From Shewanella sp. MTB7 (GTDB lineage: Bacteria; Pseudomonadota; Gammaproteobacteria; Enterobacterales; Shewanellaceae), in contig NZ_CP085636.1 in assembly GCF_027571385.1 (NCBI RefSeq), forward strand, positions 5,070,501-5,134,500: DNA of 64,000 nt. Direction: 5' to 3'. Shown piece after piece: positions 55,714-64,000 of the stretch (the first letter of the stretch is position 1; each line of letters opens with the position of its first letter). The notes beneath the pieces are model-generated. The model was not told the origin of the DNA. It searched no databases and saw nothing but the letters and a program-made list of their open reading frames with translations. The translations under genes and the position numbers were made by a program.

Positions 55714-56352
55714 TTATTTTTGCTCATAACCCCAGCGATTTGATAATTCATGTTCCACGCCCAGATGATCAAGAATCCGAGCGACCATGAAGTTTACCAG
55801 ATCTTGAATCGATTTGGGATCATGATAAAAGCCAGGGGAAGCTGGCATGATGGTTACCCCTAGCCGAGAAAGTGATAACATATGCTCTAAATGTATAGAA
55901 CTAAAGGGAGTTTCTCTCGGAACCAAGATTAATTGTCCGCGCTCTTTAATGACCACATCGGCAGCCCGTTCTAACAAACTATTGCTCATACCTGTCGCGA
56001 CGGAGGCCAAAGTCCCCGTACTGCATGGGCAAATCACCATCTGTTTTGGCGCTGCAGAGCCCGAAGCTGGCGGTGAAAACCACTCATCCTTACCTAACAA
56101 ATGAAACTCACCAGTAAACTCCACGCCTAATCCAGCAAAAAATGCCAAGATTTGCTCTTTAGCCTTATCACTGTTGCCGCTCAGTTTTAGGCCTTGTTCG
56201 GTGGCTAACACCACTCGGGCGGCGCTGGATATCATTAAGAACACCTGATAATCAGCAACTAATAAACACTCAAGTAACTTAAGCCCATAAGGAGCGCCAG
56301 AAGCGCCAGTCCAAGCTAAGCTAATGGATTTAGTTTTTTTTGGGTAATTCAT
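55714..56352 (-). CDS. ubiX: Flavin prenyltransferase UbiX
   Basis: 212 residues. A Rossmann-like flavodoxin fold beginning [17 protein letters not shown], with [26 protein letters not shown] and [16 protein letters not shown] typical of UbiX. It makes prenylated FMN for the UbiD decarboxylase of ubiquinone synthesis. It follows mpl on the same strand, 220 bp away. Confidence 0.93.
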   Translation of the reverse strand: MNYPKKTKSISLAWTGASGAPYGLKLLECLLVADYQVFLMISSAARVVLATEQGLKLSGNSDKAKEQILAFFAGLGVEFTGEFHLLGKDEWFSPPASGSAAPKQMVICPCSTGTLASVATGMSNSLLERAADVVIKERGQLILVPRETPFSSIHLEHMLSLSRLGVTIMPASPGFYHDPKSIQDLVNFMVARILDHLGVEHELSNRWGYEQK

Positions 56353-56572
56353 AAAATCTCATCAAATATCAAAAAATAGTTTCAAGCTATAAGTACTGAG
56401 CTTTAAGCCAAATCTGAAAAAGCGGCGAGTCACGAGTTCAAGATTGAACTAAGACAGCAGCAACAAAAACAAGACCGTCATACTCAACTTTACTGTTACT
56501 AATGAGTGGCATCTAGCTCTCATCTTGATTGCTCGTAACTCGTGTCATATCGCTTATAACTCGTAACTGCTC

Positions 56573-57991
56573 TTAACTCTTAGCGTTTAACTGCTTCAAT
56601 AGCTTCTGATGCAAACCGCCGAAACCACCATTACTCATTACAATAATGGTATCACCGCACTGAGCTTTACCCACTACCGCGTCAATGATCTCATCGATGT
56701 CATATAGCACATTAACCGGCAATGTTGCTTTTTTCATCGCTGCGGCCAAATCCCAATCTATATTATCTGCTTGATAAAGGTATGCTTCATTAGCAAGGGA
56801 CATAGAACCCGCTAAGGTATCTTTATGGACACCACTCTTCATGGTATTTGAGCGCGGCTCCAGAATAATCGTTATTTTAGCTTCACCGACTTTAGCTCGA
56901 GTGCCCTGTAACGTCGTAGCTATGGCCGTCGGATGATGGGCAAAATCATCATAAACGTCAATCCCATTCACAGTGCCAATAAGCTCCATTCGACGCTTAG
57001 GCGACTGAAAGTTAACTAATGCTTCTATAGCTGATTGTGGTTTTACGCCGACATGGCGTGCAGCAGCAATCGCCATTGTGGCATTCTCAACATTATGCTG
57101 GCCGATCAAGCTCCAATCTAGGATCCCCTGAGATTTACCCTCGAAAAACAACTCAAATTGATGACCATCATCGGCAATCAGGCGCGTTGCCCAATCTCCT
57201 TGAACTGCATTTGGCTGAGATTGAAATTGGGTATTAAGTTCAGTATTAGAGTGAGAATAAGTCTCCTGTTCACTCCAACATCCCATCTCAATCACCTCAG
57301 CAACGACTTTACTCTGCCTAGGCCAGATGATTTTCCCTTCGCTCGGCACGGTACGGATAACGTGATTAAACTGACGCTGAATCGCTTTTAAATCATCGAA
57401 GATATCCGCATGATCAAACTCTAGATTATTGATAACTAAGGTGCGAGGCTGATAATGAACAAACTTAGAGCGCTTATCAAAAAAAGCACTGTCGTATTCG
57501 TCTGCTTCCACCACGAAAAAGGACGAGTTGCCCAAACGGGCCGATACCCCGAAGTTTTGTGGCACACCGCCAATCAAAAATCCAGGCTCATAACCACAAT
57601 CCTCTAATATCCACGCTAACATGCTTGCCGTTGACGTCTTGCCATGGGTGCCGGAAACAGCCAATACCCAACGATCTTTGAGAATCTGCTCCGCCAAAAA
57701 TTGTGGGCCGGAAGTGTATCTAATACCACGATTTAGCACTGCTTCGACACATGGATTACCACGGCTCATGGCATTACCTATGACCACTAAATCAGGGCCA
57801 TCATCTTCATTTTTGCCAAGTTGACTAGGATCAAAGCCTTGGATCAATTCGATACCTTGTTCTTCAAGCTGAGTGCTCATCGGTGGATAAACATTAGCGT
57901 CGCTACCGGTAACCTTATGCCCTTGTGATCGAGCCAAGAGTGCGAGGCCCCCCATAAAGGTGCCACAAATACCAAGAATATGTACATGCAT
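56573..57991 (-). CDS. mpl: Mpl, murein tripeptide ligase
   Basis: 472 residues. A Mur ligase: HILGICGTFMGGLALLARSQGHKVTGSD at the N-terminus, SGTHGKTSTASML (ATP loop), EADEYDSAFFDKRSKFVHY and DDFAHHPTAI. It joins recycled L-Ala-gamma-D-Glu-meso-DAP to UDP-MurNAc. It is close to E. coli Mpl along its length. Confidence 0.95.
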   Translation of the reverse strand: MHVHILGICGTFMGGLALLARSQGHKVTGSDANVYPPMSTQLEEQGIELIQGFDPSQLGKNEDDGPDLVVIGNAMSRGNPCVEAVLNRGIRYTSGPQFLAEQILKDRWVLAVSGTHGKTSTASMLAWILEDCGYEPGFLIGGVPQNFGVSARLGNSSFFVVEADEYDSAFFDKRSKFVHYQPRTLVINNLEFDHADIFDDLKAIQRQFNHVIRTVPSEGKIIWPRQSKVVAEVIEMGCWSEQETYSHSNTELNTQFQSQPNAVQGDWATRLIADDGHQFELFFEGKSQGILDWSLIGQHNVENATMAIAAARHVGVKPQSAIEALVNFQSPKRRMELIGTVNGIDVYDDFAHHPTAIATTLQGTRAKVGEAKITIILEPRSNTMKSGVHKDTLAGSMSLANEAYLYQADNIDWDLAAAMKKATLPVNVLYDIDEIIDAVVGKAQCGDTIIVMSNGGFGGLHQKLLKQLNAKS

Positions 57992-58122
57992 CGGGTAAGT
58001 ACTCTGATGAGGAATAATCTGAAGGGTATTCTAACGGCATGGAAGTCCAATGTCAGTTATCTATGGTTTAAATAACCTTAATTCTGGATAAGCCATGATC
58101 TGTTACCTAGGGACTGGTTTAA

Positions 58123-58650
58123 TTAACAGCCTTCGGTGTCTATAAAAAAACTTTCTGTAGTACCAGTGTGATTATAACTGGCGTAGCATTTATCTGCGAT
58201 GAGCGTCCCAGTGCCATAACCTATGCGAGAATTACCATTATCTTCATAAACACTAAGGTCACCATAGGAAACAAAACGATTAGTATTGGTTTTAGTTTCA
58301 GACACAGCCCCTGATAGACCAAAAAAGGTTTCTAAGAAGTACATATTAGGATTGGTTGCTTCACTTTTGTTTTCAGGATAGCCACGCCAAAACTCATAAT
58401 TCCCATAATCAGTTTCAATCGTAACTTGATCTCCTAGCTGTCCTTTTATTTGCGCTTGAAGATGCAATAACGTTGTCATTGACTTCATGTCACCTAAAAA
58501 ACTCTTAACAGCACTCACTTTTGCATCTTGGCTTAAGTTAATAAATTTGGGAGCTGCAACGACAGCTAAAACCCCCAAAATGATAATAACAACCACCAAC
58601 TCAATCAAGGTGAATCCACTGGGTTTACCTGAGAATTTAGACGAATACAT
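58123..58650 (-). CDS. Type IV prepilin-like protein (MshA-like), copy 1
   Basis: 175 residues from ATG 58650. The prepilin cleavage motif SGFTLIELVVVIIILGVLAVVAAPKF follows a short leader; the conserved Glu5 is present. Two cysteines near the C-terminus (KCYAS...DTEGC) would close the D-loop of a pilin. The N-terminal 30 residues match the neighbouring prepilin almost exactly, but the rest is different. No pilus assembly genes are in the window. Confidence 0.8.
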   Translation of the reverse strand: MYSSKFSGKPSGFTLIELVVVIIILGVLAVVAAPKFINLSQDAKVSAVKSFLGDMKSMTTLLHLQAQIKGQLGDQVTIETDYGNYEFWRGYPENKSEATNPNMYFLETFFGLSGAVSETKTNTNRFVSYGDLSVYEDNGNSRIGYGTGTLIADKCYASYNHTGTTESFFIDTEGC

Positions 58651-58737
58651 CAAAAAACCAAACCAATAATTATTTTAACCTATTAAATCCACCTTTAACA
58701 TCAAAGTCAATTTCATTCACATTCGACTGCGGATCAA

Positions 58738-59229
58738 TTAACAATCATCAGTGACTAGCTCATAGATGACGCTACCACCAGCAACACCGGGATAGTACAC
58801 AGATAAAAAACATTGAGTTGCAGCTGAGGCTGGATTATCGGTAAAAGAGATTAAGAAATGAGGCAATGTTGGACCGGTGCCACCATAGTGCTTACTAATT
58901 GTCAGTTCATCATCTAATCCAGCATACTCCTTAGCCGAAACAACGAATTTTATTAAACCGTAATAACCAATTAAATCCGCTGTACCATCGTTATCCATAT
59001 CGATATTCGCTGATGAAGCATCTACTAACTCTTGACCTTGTATAACAGCTTTACTGTAACTGAAACTATTTGCTGTTGATAACGCTCCTTTAGCTCCCTC
59101 TAGAGCAGCCACCTTTGCGTCTTTATTTATAGAGATAAATTTAGGCGCTGCAACAACAGCTAAAACGCCCAAAATGATAATAACGACCACTAACTCGATT
59201 AATGTAAATCCATTGTGATGACGGAACAA
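58738..59229 (-). CDS. Type IV prepilin-like protein (MshA-like), copy 2, TTG start
   Basis: 163 residues. Short leader MFRHHNG, then FTLIELVVVIIILGVLAVVAAPKFI with Glu5, and a C-terminal cysteine pair (TQCFLS...VTDDC). The start is TTG, preceded by GGAGGAGCGAGA, a strong and well-spaced ribosome-binding site; no in-frame ATG precedes the cleavage motif. It lies 87 bp upstream of the other prepilin gene and is probably cotranscribed with it. Confidence 0.8.
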   Translation of the reverse strand: MFRHHNGFTLIELVVVIIILGVLAVVAAPKFISINKDAKVAALEGAKGALSTANSFSYSKAVIQGQELVDASSANIDMDNDGTADLIGYYGLIKFVVSAKEYAGLDDELTISKHYGGTGPTLPHFLISFTDNPASAATQCFLSVYYPGVAGGSVIYELVTDDC

Positions 59230-59393
59230 TCTCGCTCCTCCTACCTAAAATAATCGCGATAGTCAATATTAAAATAGCGATTAAAAATAATCACTATTTA
59301 TCAATACTACAATATTTACTCTTAGATAGTAATAGAAAAGGAAGCTGTTATTTAGGCAGAGACAAAGGACGAAATTTTAGGGTGGAACTTTCA

Positions 59394-60452
59394 TTAATCA
59401 TCTTTATACAACTCTTGAATCGCTTTAATCTCCGAGGTGCTGGCAACAAAAACATCAACTAGATCAGGATCAAAGTGAATGCCAGATTGCTCCTTAATAT
59501 AAGCCATAGAATCATCAAGGGTCCAAGCCTCCTTGTAAGGTCGTGAGGTCGTTAGCGCATCAAATACATCGGCAATACACATATTCTGCCTTCAATGGGA
59601 ATTGCTTGTCCCTTAAGTCCTTTACTGTACCCCGAACCATCCCACTTTTCGTGATGATGAATAGCAATCGATCTTGCCATCTGAATCATCATAGAGGGAT
59701 GCTCATCAAATAATTGCCTCACACTATCAACATGTTTTTTCATTAGAGAAAATTCATCATCATTAAGCTTACCAGGCTTTGTTAAAATATCTGAAGCGAT
59801 CATGATTTTACCTATGTCATGCATTGGTGCCGCTTTCTCTATCATAAAGGCAACTTGTTCGTTTAAACCCAGTTTACGCGCTAAAAGGCCAGAGTACTTA
59901 CCTACTCTAAGAATATGCTTACCTGTGGTTTCATCATGTAACTCAGCAACTATCGCCAGTTTATTAATCAGGAACTCTGTAGCTTGTTCCAGTTCTAACG
60001 TACGCAACTGCACTCGCTTCTCGAGCTCATCATTCAAGCGAGATTGTAGTCGATGCGCTTTGATAATGTTGAGCTGGTTCACCACTCGCAGCTTAAGTTC
60101 ATACTCATTAAACGGTTTGCTTATAAAATCATTTGCGCCACCTTTTAATGCCTTAATATGTGATTTTTGATCGCTAAGACCGCTGACAACGATAACTGGC
60201 AACGCCTCTGAGCTATAGTCAGTCCGAATCAGATCCAGCACTTGATAACCACTAAGGTATGGCATTTCCAAGTCAAGGATCACCAACATTACATTCAAGT
60301 TCAGCCATCACCTTACGAGGATCGGTGACACTAGTAATGCTTAAATCCATATCAATTGTTTTAAGTATCTCATTCATAACAAGAACATTAGTGACGGAAT
60401 CATCACAAATAAGAACTGTCACCTTACCTAACTCACCAGCATTTACACTCAT
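59394..60452 (-). pseudogene. HD-GYP response regulator broken by two frameshifts
   Basis: Three consecutive frames together make one receiver plus HD-GYP protein. The receiver N-terminus (VTVLICDDSVTNVLVMNEIL, start 60452, TAGGGAA upstream) changes frame near 60285-60296, consistent with one extra base, into VILDLEMPYLSGYQ. The HD-GYP part (HILRVGKYSG, MHDIGKI, HHHEKWDGSGY) changes frame again near 59580, consistent with one lost base, into CIADVFDALTTSRPYKEAW. Intact relatives are phosphorelay-controlled c-di-GMP phosphodiesterases. The region is otherwise well conserved, so it is either a recent pseudogene or two sequencing errors. Confidence 0.75.
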
Positions 60453-60593
60453 GTTGCAATTCCCTATCAACGTACACAAGACAGATTGATAGCTTAAGAA
60501 ACTATTAGTCCTATTTTAAATAGTCCTATTTTAAAAGTAGCGTCACTCCTAAGACATAACAAACTTATGCTTGATAAATCTTGTATCTTAATC

Positions 60594-62633
60594 TTACAAA
60601 CTCTGCTTCTTACTCTGATGCATCTTAAACTCTACTGTTTCAATCAATTTCTCGGCATCGACTTCAGAGATCATGCCATCGTGAGTGAGATTCTGGATCA
60701 TTTTACGCTCAGTATTAAGTAGTATCCTTAAGGCAAGATAAGACTCCACACGCTCGACCAAATGCGGTGATTGCTCTTTAAAATCGATTAATGTTTTTTT
60801 GGCGAACTGATTAACCAACTCAACTTGACCTAATGCAAATTCAAGCTGTTCCGGTTCTAATGACAGACTCGGCGCCAGCTCTTTTATATACTCACTCGCT
60901 TCAAATAAACCTCTTGCTGTCTCGAACATAATCACGTGTTGTCGATAGCTTGCAGCCCTCGCATAGGTACCAATAACAGGCACTGTACTGCATCTAACCG
61001 ACCACTCAGGAATCATCCAATGCTTGATTATTGAAGTTCTCGGCCAGATCTGGGGCGTCCCATCTAAGGCTTTCTCGATTGCTGCAACTAAAATGTGGGT
61101 GGCATTTTGACTCAAAAGTCCCTTGGAAAATTGATTCCAATAAAACTGGCGTTCAGATTCCAATAACTTTCGCAGATATTCGACTTGAGTATCAATCTTC
61201 TCCTCCTCCACAAAATCCTTACCTACAGAGACGATATTCTTATCCACAAGAGGCCAGTTCACAGATTTCAGATACTCATCCTTCTGCAACTGCCCCCTCA
61301 CTTTAACCATCTCATTAGATATTTTATGTTGTACCTTAGCAAAGGTCTGCTGCTTAGCTTTAGGCAGTTTATCTAGCCCCAATTTAGCCATCACGAAACG
61401 CATGGAGCTACCATTGACCACTATGGTTAACACCACAATTCCTGCTGTTAGAAAAAGCACCTGATCCCTAAGTTGAATATCCAAAGCCTCATTGGTCGCC
61501 ACAATCAGGGCTAACGCCAGAGAAACAGCCCCACGTAAACCTCCCCATATCAAGACGATAGATTTTTCCTTAGTCAAGCCCACGCCTATTCTGGCAAGAA
61601 TGGGCATCAAACCTAAAATCACGCTCGCTCTTATAATCAGTATTCCTAAAAAAATAACGGCGAGGTATTCCCAGTTAGCCAGATCCGCCAAGCCTAATCT
61701 CGTTGACACCACTAGTCCCACCAAAATAAAAATAAGCGTATTAAACAAAAATGAGAGGGTATGCCAGAAATGATGCAGATGTTCCATTACCTCTGGTGAG
61801 AATCGCGTTCGACCAGGACCGGCATAAATAAGCGCTAAGGTCACGACACTCACTACACCTGATGCGTGAAAAATATGCTCACTAACATAGAAAACCAAAT
61901 AGGGTAAAACTAAGGTCAGCGCGATTTCAATCATGCTGTCATTAAACAATGAACCAATAAATGCTAGGCTAATCACGGCAACCAGAGCACCGATTATCCC
62001 CCCGATAGCAACAACACGGACAAACTCAATGATCACCTCGCTAGCCTTAAACTCTGGCTGAACTTGAGTCGCTAAAGAGAGAAACAGGGTAAAAAGAACG
62101 ATAGCCGTACCGTCATTGAGCAAAGACTCTCCCTCAATCAAGGTTTGTAATCTAGCCCTAGAACACATCTCTTTTAACAGAGAGACGACAGCGACAGGAT
62201 CCGTGGCACTGACAATGGCACCAAACATCAATGCTGCACCTATCGACCAGTTCCATGGCAGGACAGTTAGGCTCAATAATGCAGTAATTAAGGTACAGAT
62301 CACCATGCCAGGAATAGCCAACACGGCAATTTGTGAAAACATGCGTTTAAAGAGATGAACTTCGAGTGAGAATGCTGACTCAAATACTAACGCAGGAAGA
62401 AAAATAAACATGATAAGATTCGCATCTAGCTGACTGGCAAGCACAAATGATTGCTTAAGCTCGTTGATCACAGGAGTTTGAGTCTCAAAACTTAAAGACC
62501 CACCAATCAACATTCCCAAAGTTAACAGGGCTACCGAATAAGGAATAGCAGTATTTTTCAATAGTCTGCGCAACATGATGCCCAGTAATATCGCAACGAC
62601 AAAAAAAACCAATAACAGCAGGGTTGTCTGCAT
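60594..62633 (-). CDS. CPA1-family sodium/proton antiporter
   Basis: 679 residues. About 12 membrane segments in the first 430 residues with the CPA1 signature FGAIVSATDPVAVVSLLKEM and IEGESLLNDGTAIVLF. A long cytoplasmic C-terminal part of about 250 residues is mostly helical. It exchanges Na+ (or K+) for H+ across the inner membrane and controls pH or salt. GAGGT precedes the ATG. Confidence 0.9.
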   Translation of the reverse strand: MQTTLLLLVFFVVAILLGIMLRRLLKNTAIPYSVALLTLGMLIGGSLSFETQTPVINELKQSFVLASQLDANLIMFIFLPALVFESAFSLEVHLFKRMFSQIAVLAIPGMVICTLITALLSLTVLPWNWSIGAALMFGAIVSATDPVAVVSLLKEMCSRARLQTLIEGESLLNDGTAIVLFTLFLSLATQVQPEFKASEVIIEFVRVVAIGGIIGALVAVISLAFIGSLFNDSMIEIALTLVLPYLVFYVSEHIFHASGVVSVVTLALIYAGPGRTRFSPEVMEHLHHFWHTLSFLFNTLIFILVGLVVSTRLGLADLANWEYLAVIFLGILIIRASVILGLMPILARIGVGLTKEKSIVLIWGGLRGAVSLALALIVATNEALDIQLRDQVLFLTAGIVVLTIVVNGSSMRFVMAKLGLDKLPKAKQQTFAKVQHKISNEMVKVRGQLQKDEYLKSVNWPLVDKNIVSVGKDFVEEEKIDTQVEYLRKLLESERQFYWNQFSKGLLSQNATHILVAAIEKALDGTPQIWPRTSIIKHWMIPEWSVRCSTVPVIGTYARAASYRQHVIMFETARGLFEASEYIKELAPSLSLEPEQLEFALGQVELVNQFAKKTLIDFKEQSPHLVERVESYLALRILLNTERKMIQNLTHDGMISEVDAEKLIETVEFKMHQSKKQSL

Positions 62634-62857
62634 AACATAACCTCATACTTCAACCACACTATTAAAAATAGTCGTTAATCCACAATTATCCAATTGAAGC
62701 TAGAACTGAATGATACCCATCAGGTTTTATATAAAAATCTTAACCCTTTTTCAATTCTGCACCGTTTGTACCCATATCAAACGATCTGATAGAGTCATCA
62801 AGCACAGAAAAGCTGCTCTAATCATTAACCCCTTTTTAATCAAGTTTTGGAGTTGTT

Positions 62858-63577
62858 ATGAAATATTCACTTTTACAAAGCATACTGGCAAGCACGTTCA
62901 TTAGCGCGAGTTTATTTGCTGCACCTGCTTTACAAGCCAACGAAGCAGATTTCCCACACCTTGAAACTGTGGGAGTAAGCCAGTTAATTGTCGCGGCAGA
63001 CATGGCAGAGATCAACGTCGAAGTCACCATCAAAGATAAAACGGCTAAAGGGGCTAAAGCGCTTTCAGATAAGGCGGTTGCCAAGTTTATCGAACGCCTG
63101 AAAGCTGCTGGAATAGCCCAGACAGATATACAAAGTGCTAATTTGAATCTCCAGCCTCAATATCACTACCAAAAAGATAAGCCTGCCGAGCTCACTGGCT
63201 ACAACGCTAGCAGGCAAATTACCGTCACAGTAAAAGAGCTATCACGCCTTAACAATATCTTAGATTCAGCACTGGAAGAGGGGATCAATCGCATCAATAA
63301 TATTGCCCTTAAAACCAGTAAAGAGAGTGAGTATATTGCTAAAGCACGACAAGCCGCCATTATCGACGCCCAAAGCAAAGCCAAGTCTCTGGCCCAAGGT
63401 TTCGGTGTAAAAATCGATAGTGTATGGGACATACGTTACTTCGCACAACATCCTGTCCAGCCTGTCATGCTAAGAATGAATGCAGCAAGTTCAAGTTTTG
63501 ACGCCGCTGAAACTTATCAACAAGGGCAAGTCACCTTTACGGACAGAATAGAAGTCGTGTTCAAATTGAAGAATTAA
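62858..63577 (+). CDS. Periplasmic SIMPL-domain protein (YggE-like)
   Basis: 239 residues. A signal peptide (ends PALQA-NEA), then a SIMPL/DUF541 domain (ETVGVSQLIVAADMAEINVEVTIKDKTAKGAKAL ... GYNASRQITVTVKELSRLNNILDSALEEGINRINNIAL). E. coli YggE of this family lowers oxidative stress, by an unknown mechanism. TTTTGGAGTTGTT precedes the ATG. It is followed by a strong terminator. Confidence 0.85.
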   Translation: MKYSLLQSILASTFISASLFAAPALQANEADFPHLETVGVSQLIVAADMAEINVEVTIKDKTAKGAKALSDKAVAKFIERLKAAGIAQTDIQSANLNLQPQYHYQKDKPAELTGYNASRQITVTVKELSRLNNILDSALEEGINRINNIALKTSKESEYIAKARQAAIIDAQSKAKSLAQGFGVKIDSVWDIRYFAQHPVQPVMLRMNAASSSFDAAETYQQGQVTFTDRIEVVFKLKN

Positions 63578-63623
63578 ACTTTCAGCTTGGTAGAGTAAAA
63601 CCACTTTTGAATCGCTAAATAGT

Positions 63624-63652
63624 AAAAAGCCTGCGCAAATGCGCAGGCTTTT
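63624..63652. terminator. Bidirectional terminator
   Basis: AAAAAGCCTGCGC, loop AAAT, GCGCAGGCTTTT: a 12-13-bp stem flanked by A and T runs, between two convergent genes. Confidence 0.9.
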
Positions 63653-63696
63653 AGGGTAATCAAAACAGAGCTCAACATACAGCCCTTTAGCGACTT

Positions 63697-64000
63697 CTAT
63701 TTAAAGAAAGTCACCGAATTTTGTCCCTTCACGCCATTCAACACCACAAACTCACCTTTGGCTAAAGTCAGGCCTTGAGCATTAGTAACATCACTAAAGC
63801 TGTATGCCGCTTCAATGCGATTACTGCGGGTAGACATCACTAAAATCTGCTCCGCACTTTGGCTTAACAAATAGGCCTTATCTTGCTCAATAACCAGACC
63901 TGTCACCATAGGGTATTTGTCAGCAGCATTAAGGATCTTAGCTTCGCTGTTCAACTCAAAATCTTGGTTACTGAAACGAGACACAACAAAGTTGTTGCGC
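63697..64000 (-). CDS. C-terminal part of an unidentified protein (runs off the window)
   Basis: The open frame continues to the window end, so the true start is outside. The last 100 residues (TGLVIEQDKAYLLSQSAEQILVMSTRSNRIEAAYSF...GVKGQNSVTFFK) look like short beta-strand repeats of a propeller-type domain. I do not recognise the family with certainty; an SdiA-regulated or NHL-like periplasmic protein is possible. Confidence 0.6.
   Translation of the reverse strand, partial: RNNFVVSRFSNQDFELNSEAKILNAADKYPMVTGLVIEQDKAYLLSQSAEQILVMSTRSNRIEAAYSFSDVTNAQGLTLAKGEFVVLNGVKGQNSVTFFK

Overview
The window reads as a chromosome segment of a marine gammaproteobacterium, most likely Shewanella or a close relative. 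This is inferred from gene content and family resemblance; no database search was run. Gene order from about 28 to 55.7 kb follows the enterobacterial block mrcB-hrpB-thpR-sfsA-dksA-gluQ-pcnB-folK-panB-panC ... yadH-yadG-hpt, with lineage-specific insertions. There are no rRNA or tRNA genes, no CRISPR array and no intact insertion sequence.

0-5.4 kb is an iron-uptake locus: a FecA-like TonB receptor and a porin-like protein, each preceded by a Fur-box-like sequence, then an FMN-binding periplasmic protein and a PepSY-type membrane protein that look like a flavin-based reduction module. 5.5-9.9 kb holds a LysR regulator divergent from a secreted alkyl-sulfatase-like metallo-hydrolase and an outer-membrane protein; a 267-bp repeat sits between the two divergent genes. 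A eukaryotic-type glutathione-synthetase homologue (10.1-11.5 kb) and an MFS transporter follow.

13.3-28.1 kb is a carnitine reduction locus. fixABCX (minus strand) diverges from caiTABCD, a MaoC-like hydratase, caiE, an HSL-type esterase and a GcvA-like LysR regulator (plus strand). The roughly 1.1-kb divergent region holds a phased array of TTAG-N5-CTAA dyads (LysR-type T-N11-A boxes) and a good CRP site. No caiF is present; the LysR protein is the obvious candidate regulator.

28.2-43.6 kb is mostly housekeeping: mrcB, hrpB, thpR, a ToxR-like membrane regulator, a pepB-like peptidase, sfsA, dksA, gluQ, pcnB (apparently starting at AUU), folK, panB and panC. Copies 2 and 3 of the repeat flank sfsA and panC.

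44-52.6 kb is an island between panC and yadH and is the most novel part. It encodes a C39-peptidase ABC exporter, an HlyD-type adaptor, two paralogous proteins with a WH...FC...FG..I(H/N)H signature, and at least five small double-glycine-leader precursors. Three of these are 41-42 codons long, and their mature parts carry strictly periodic cysteines (CX3CX3CX3C twice, CX2CX2CX2C once). No known RiPP-modifying enzyme is visible. A TPR membrane protein with a cytoplasmic C-terminal domain lies beside it and may be a sensor.

53-64 kb: yadGH ABC transporter, hpt, ubiX, mpl, two MshA-like prepilins, an HD-GYP response regulator broken by two frameshifts, a CPA1 sodium/proton antiporter, a SIMPL-domain periplasmic protein and the end of a gene that runs off the window.
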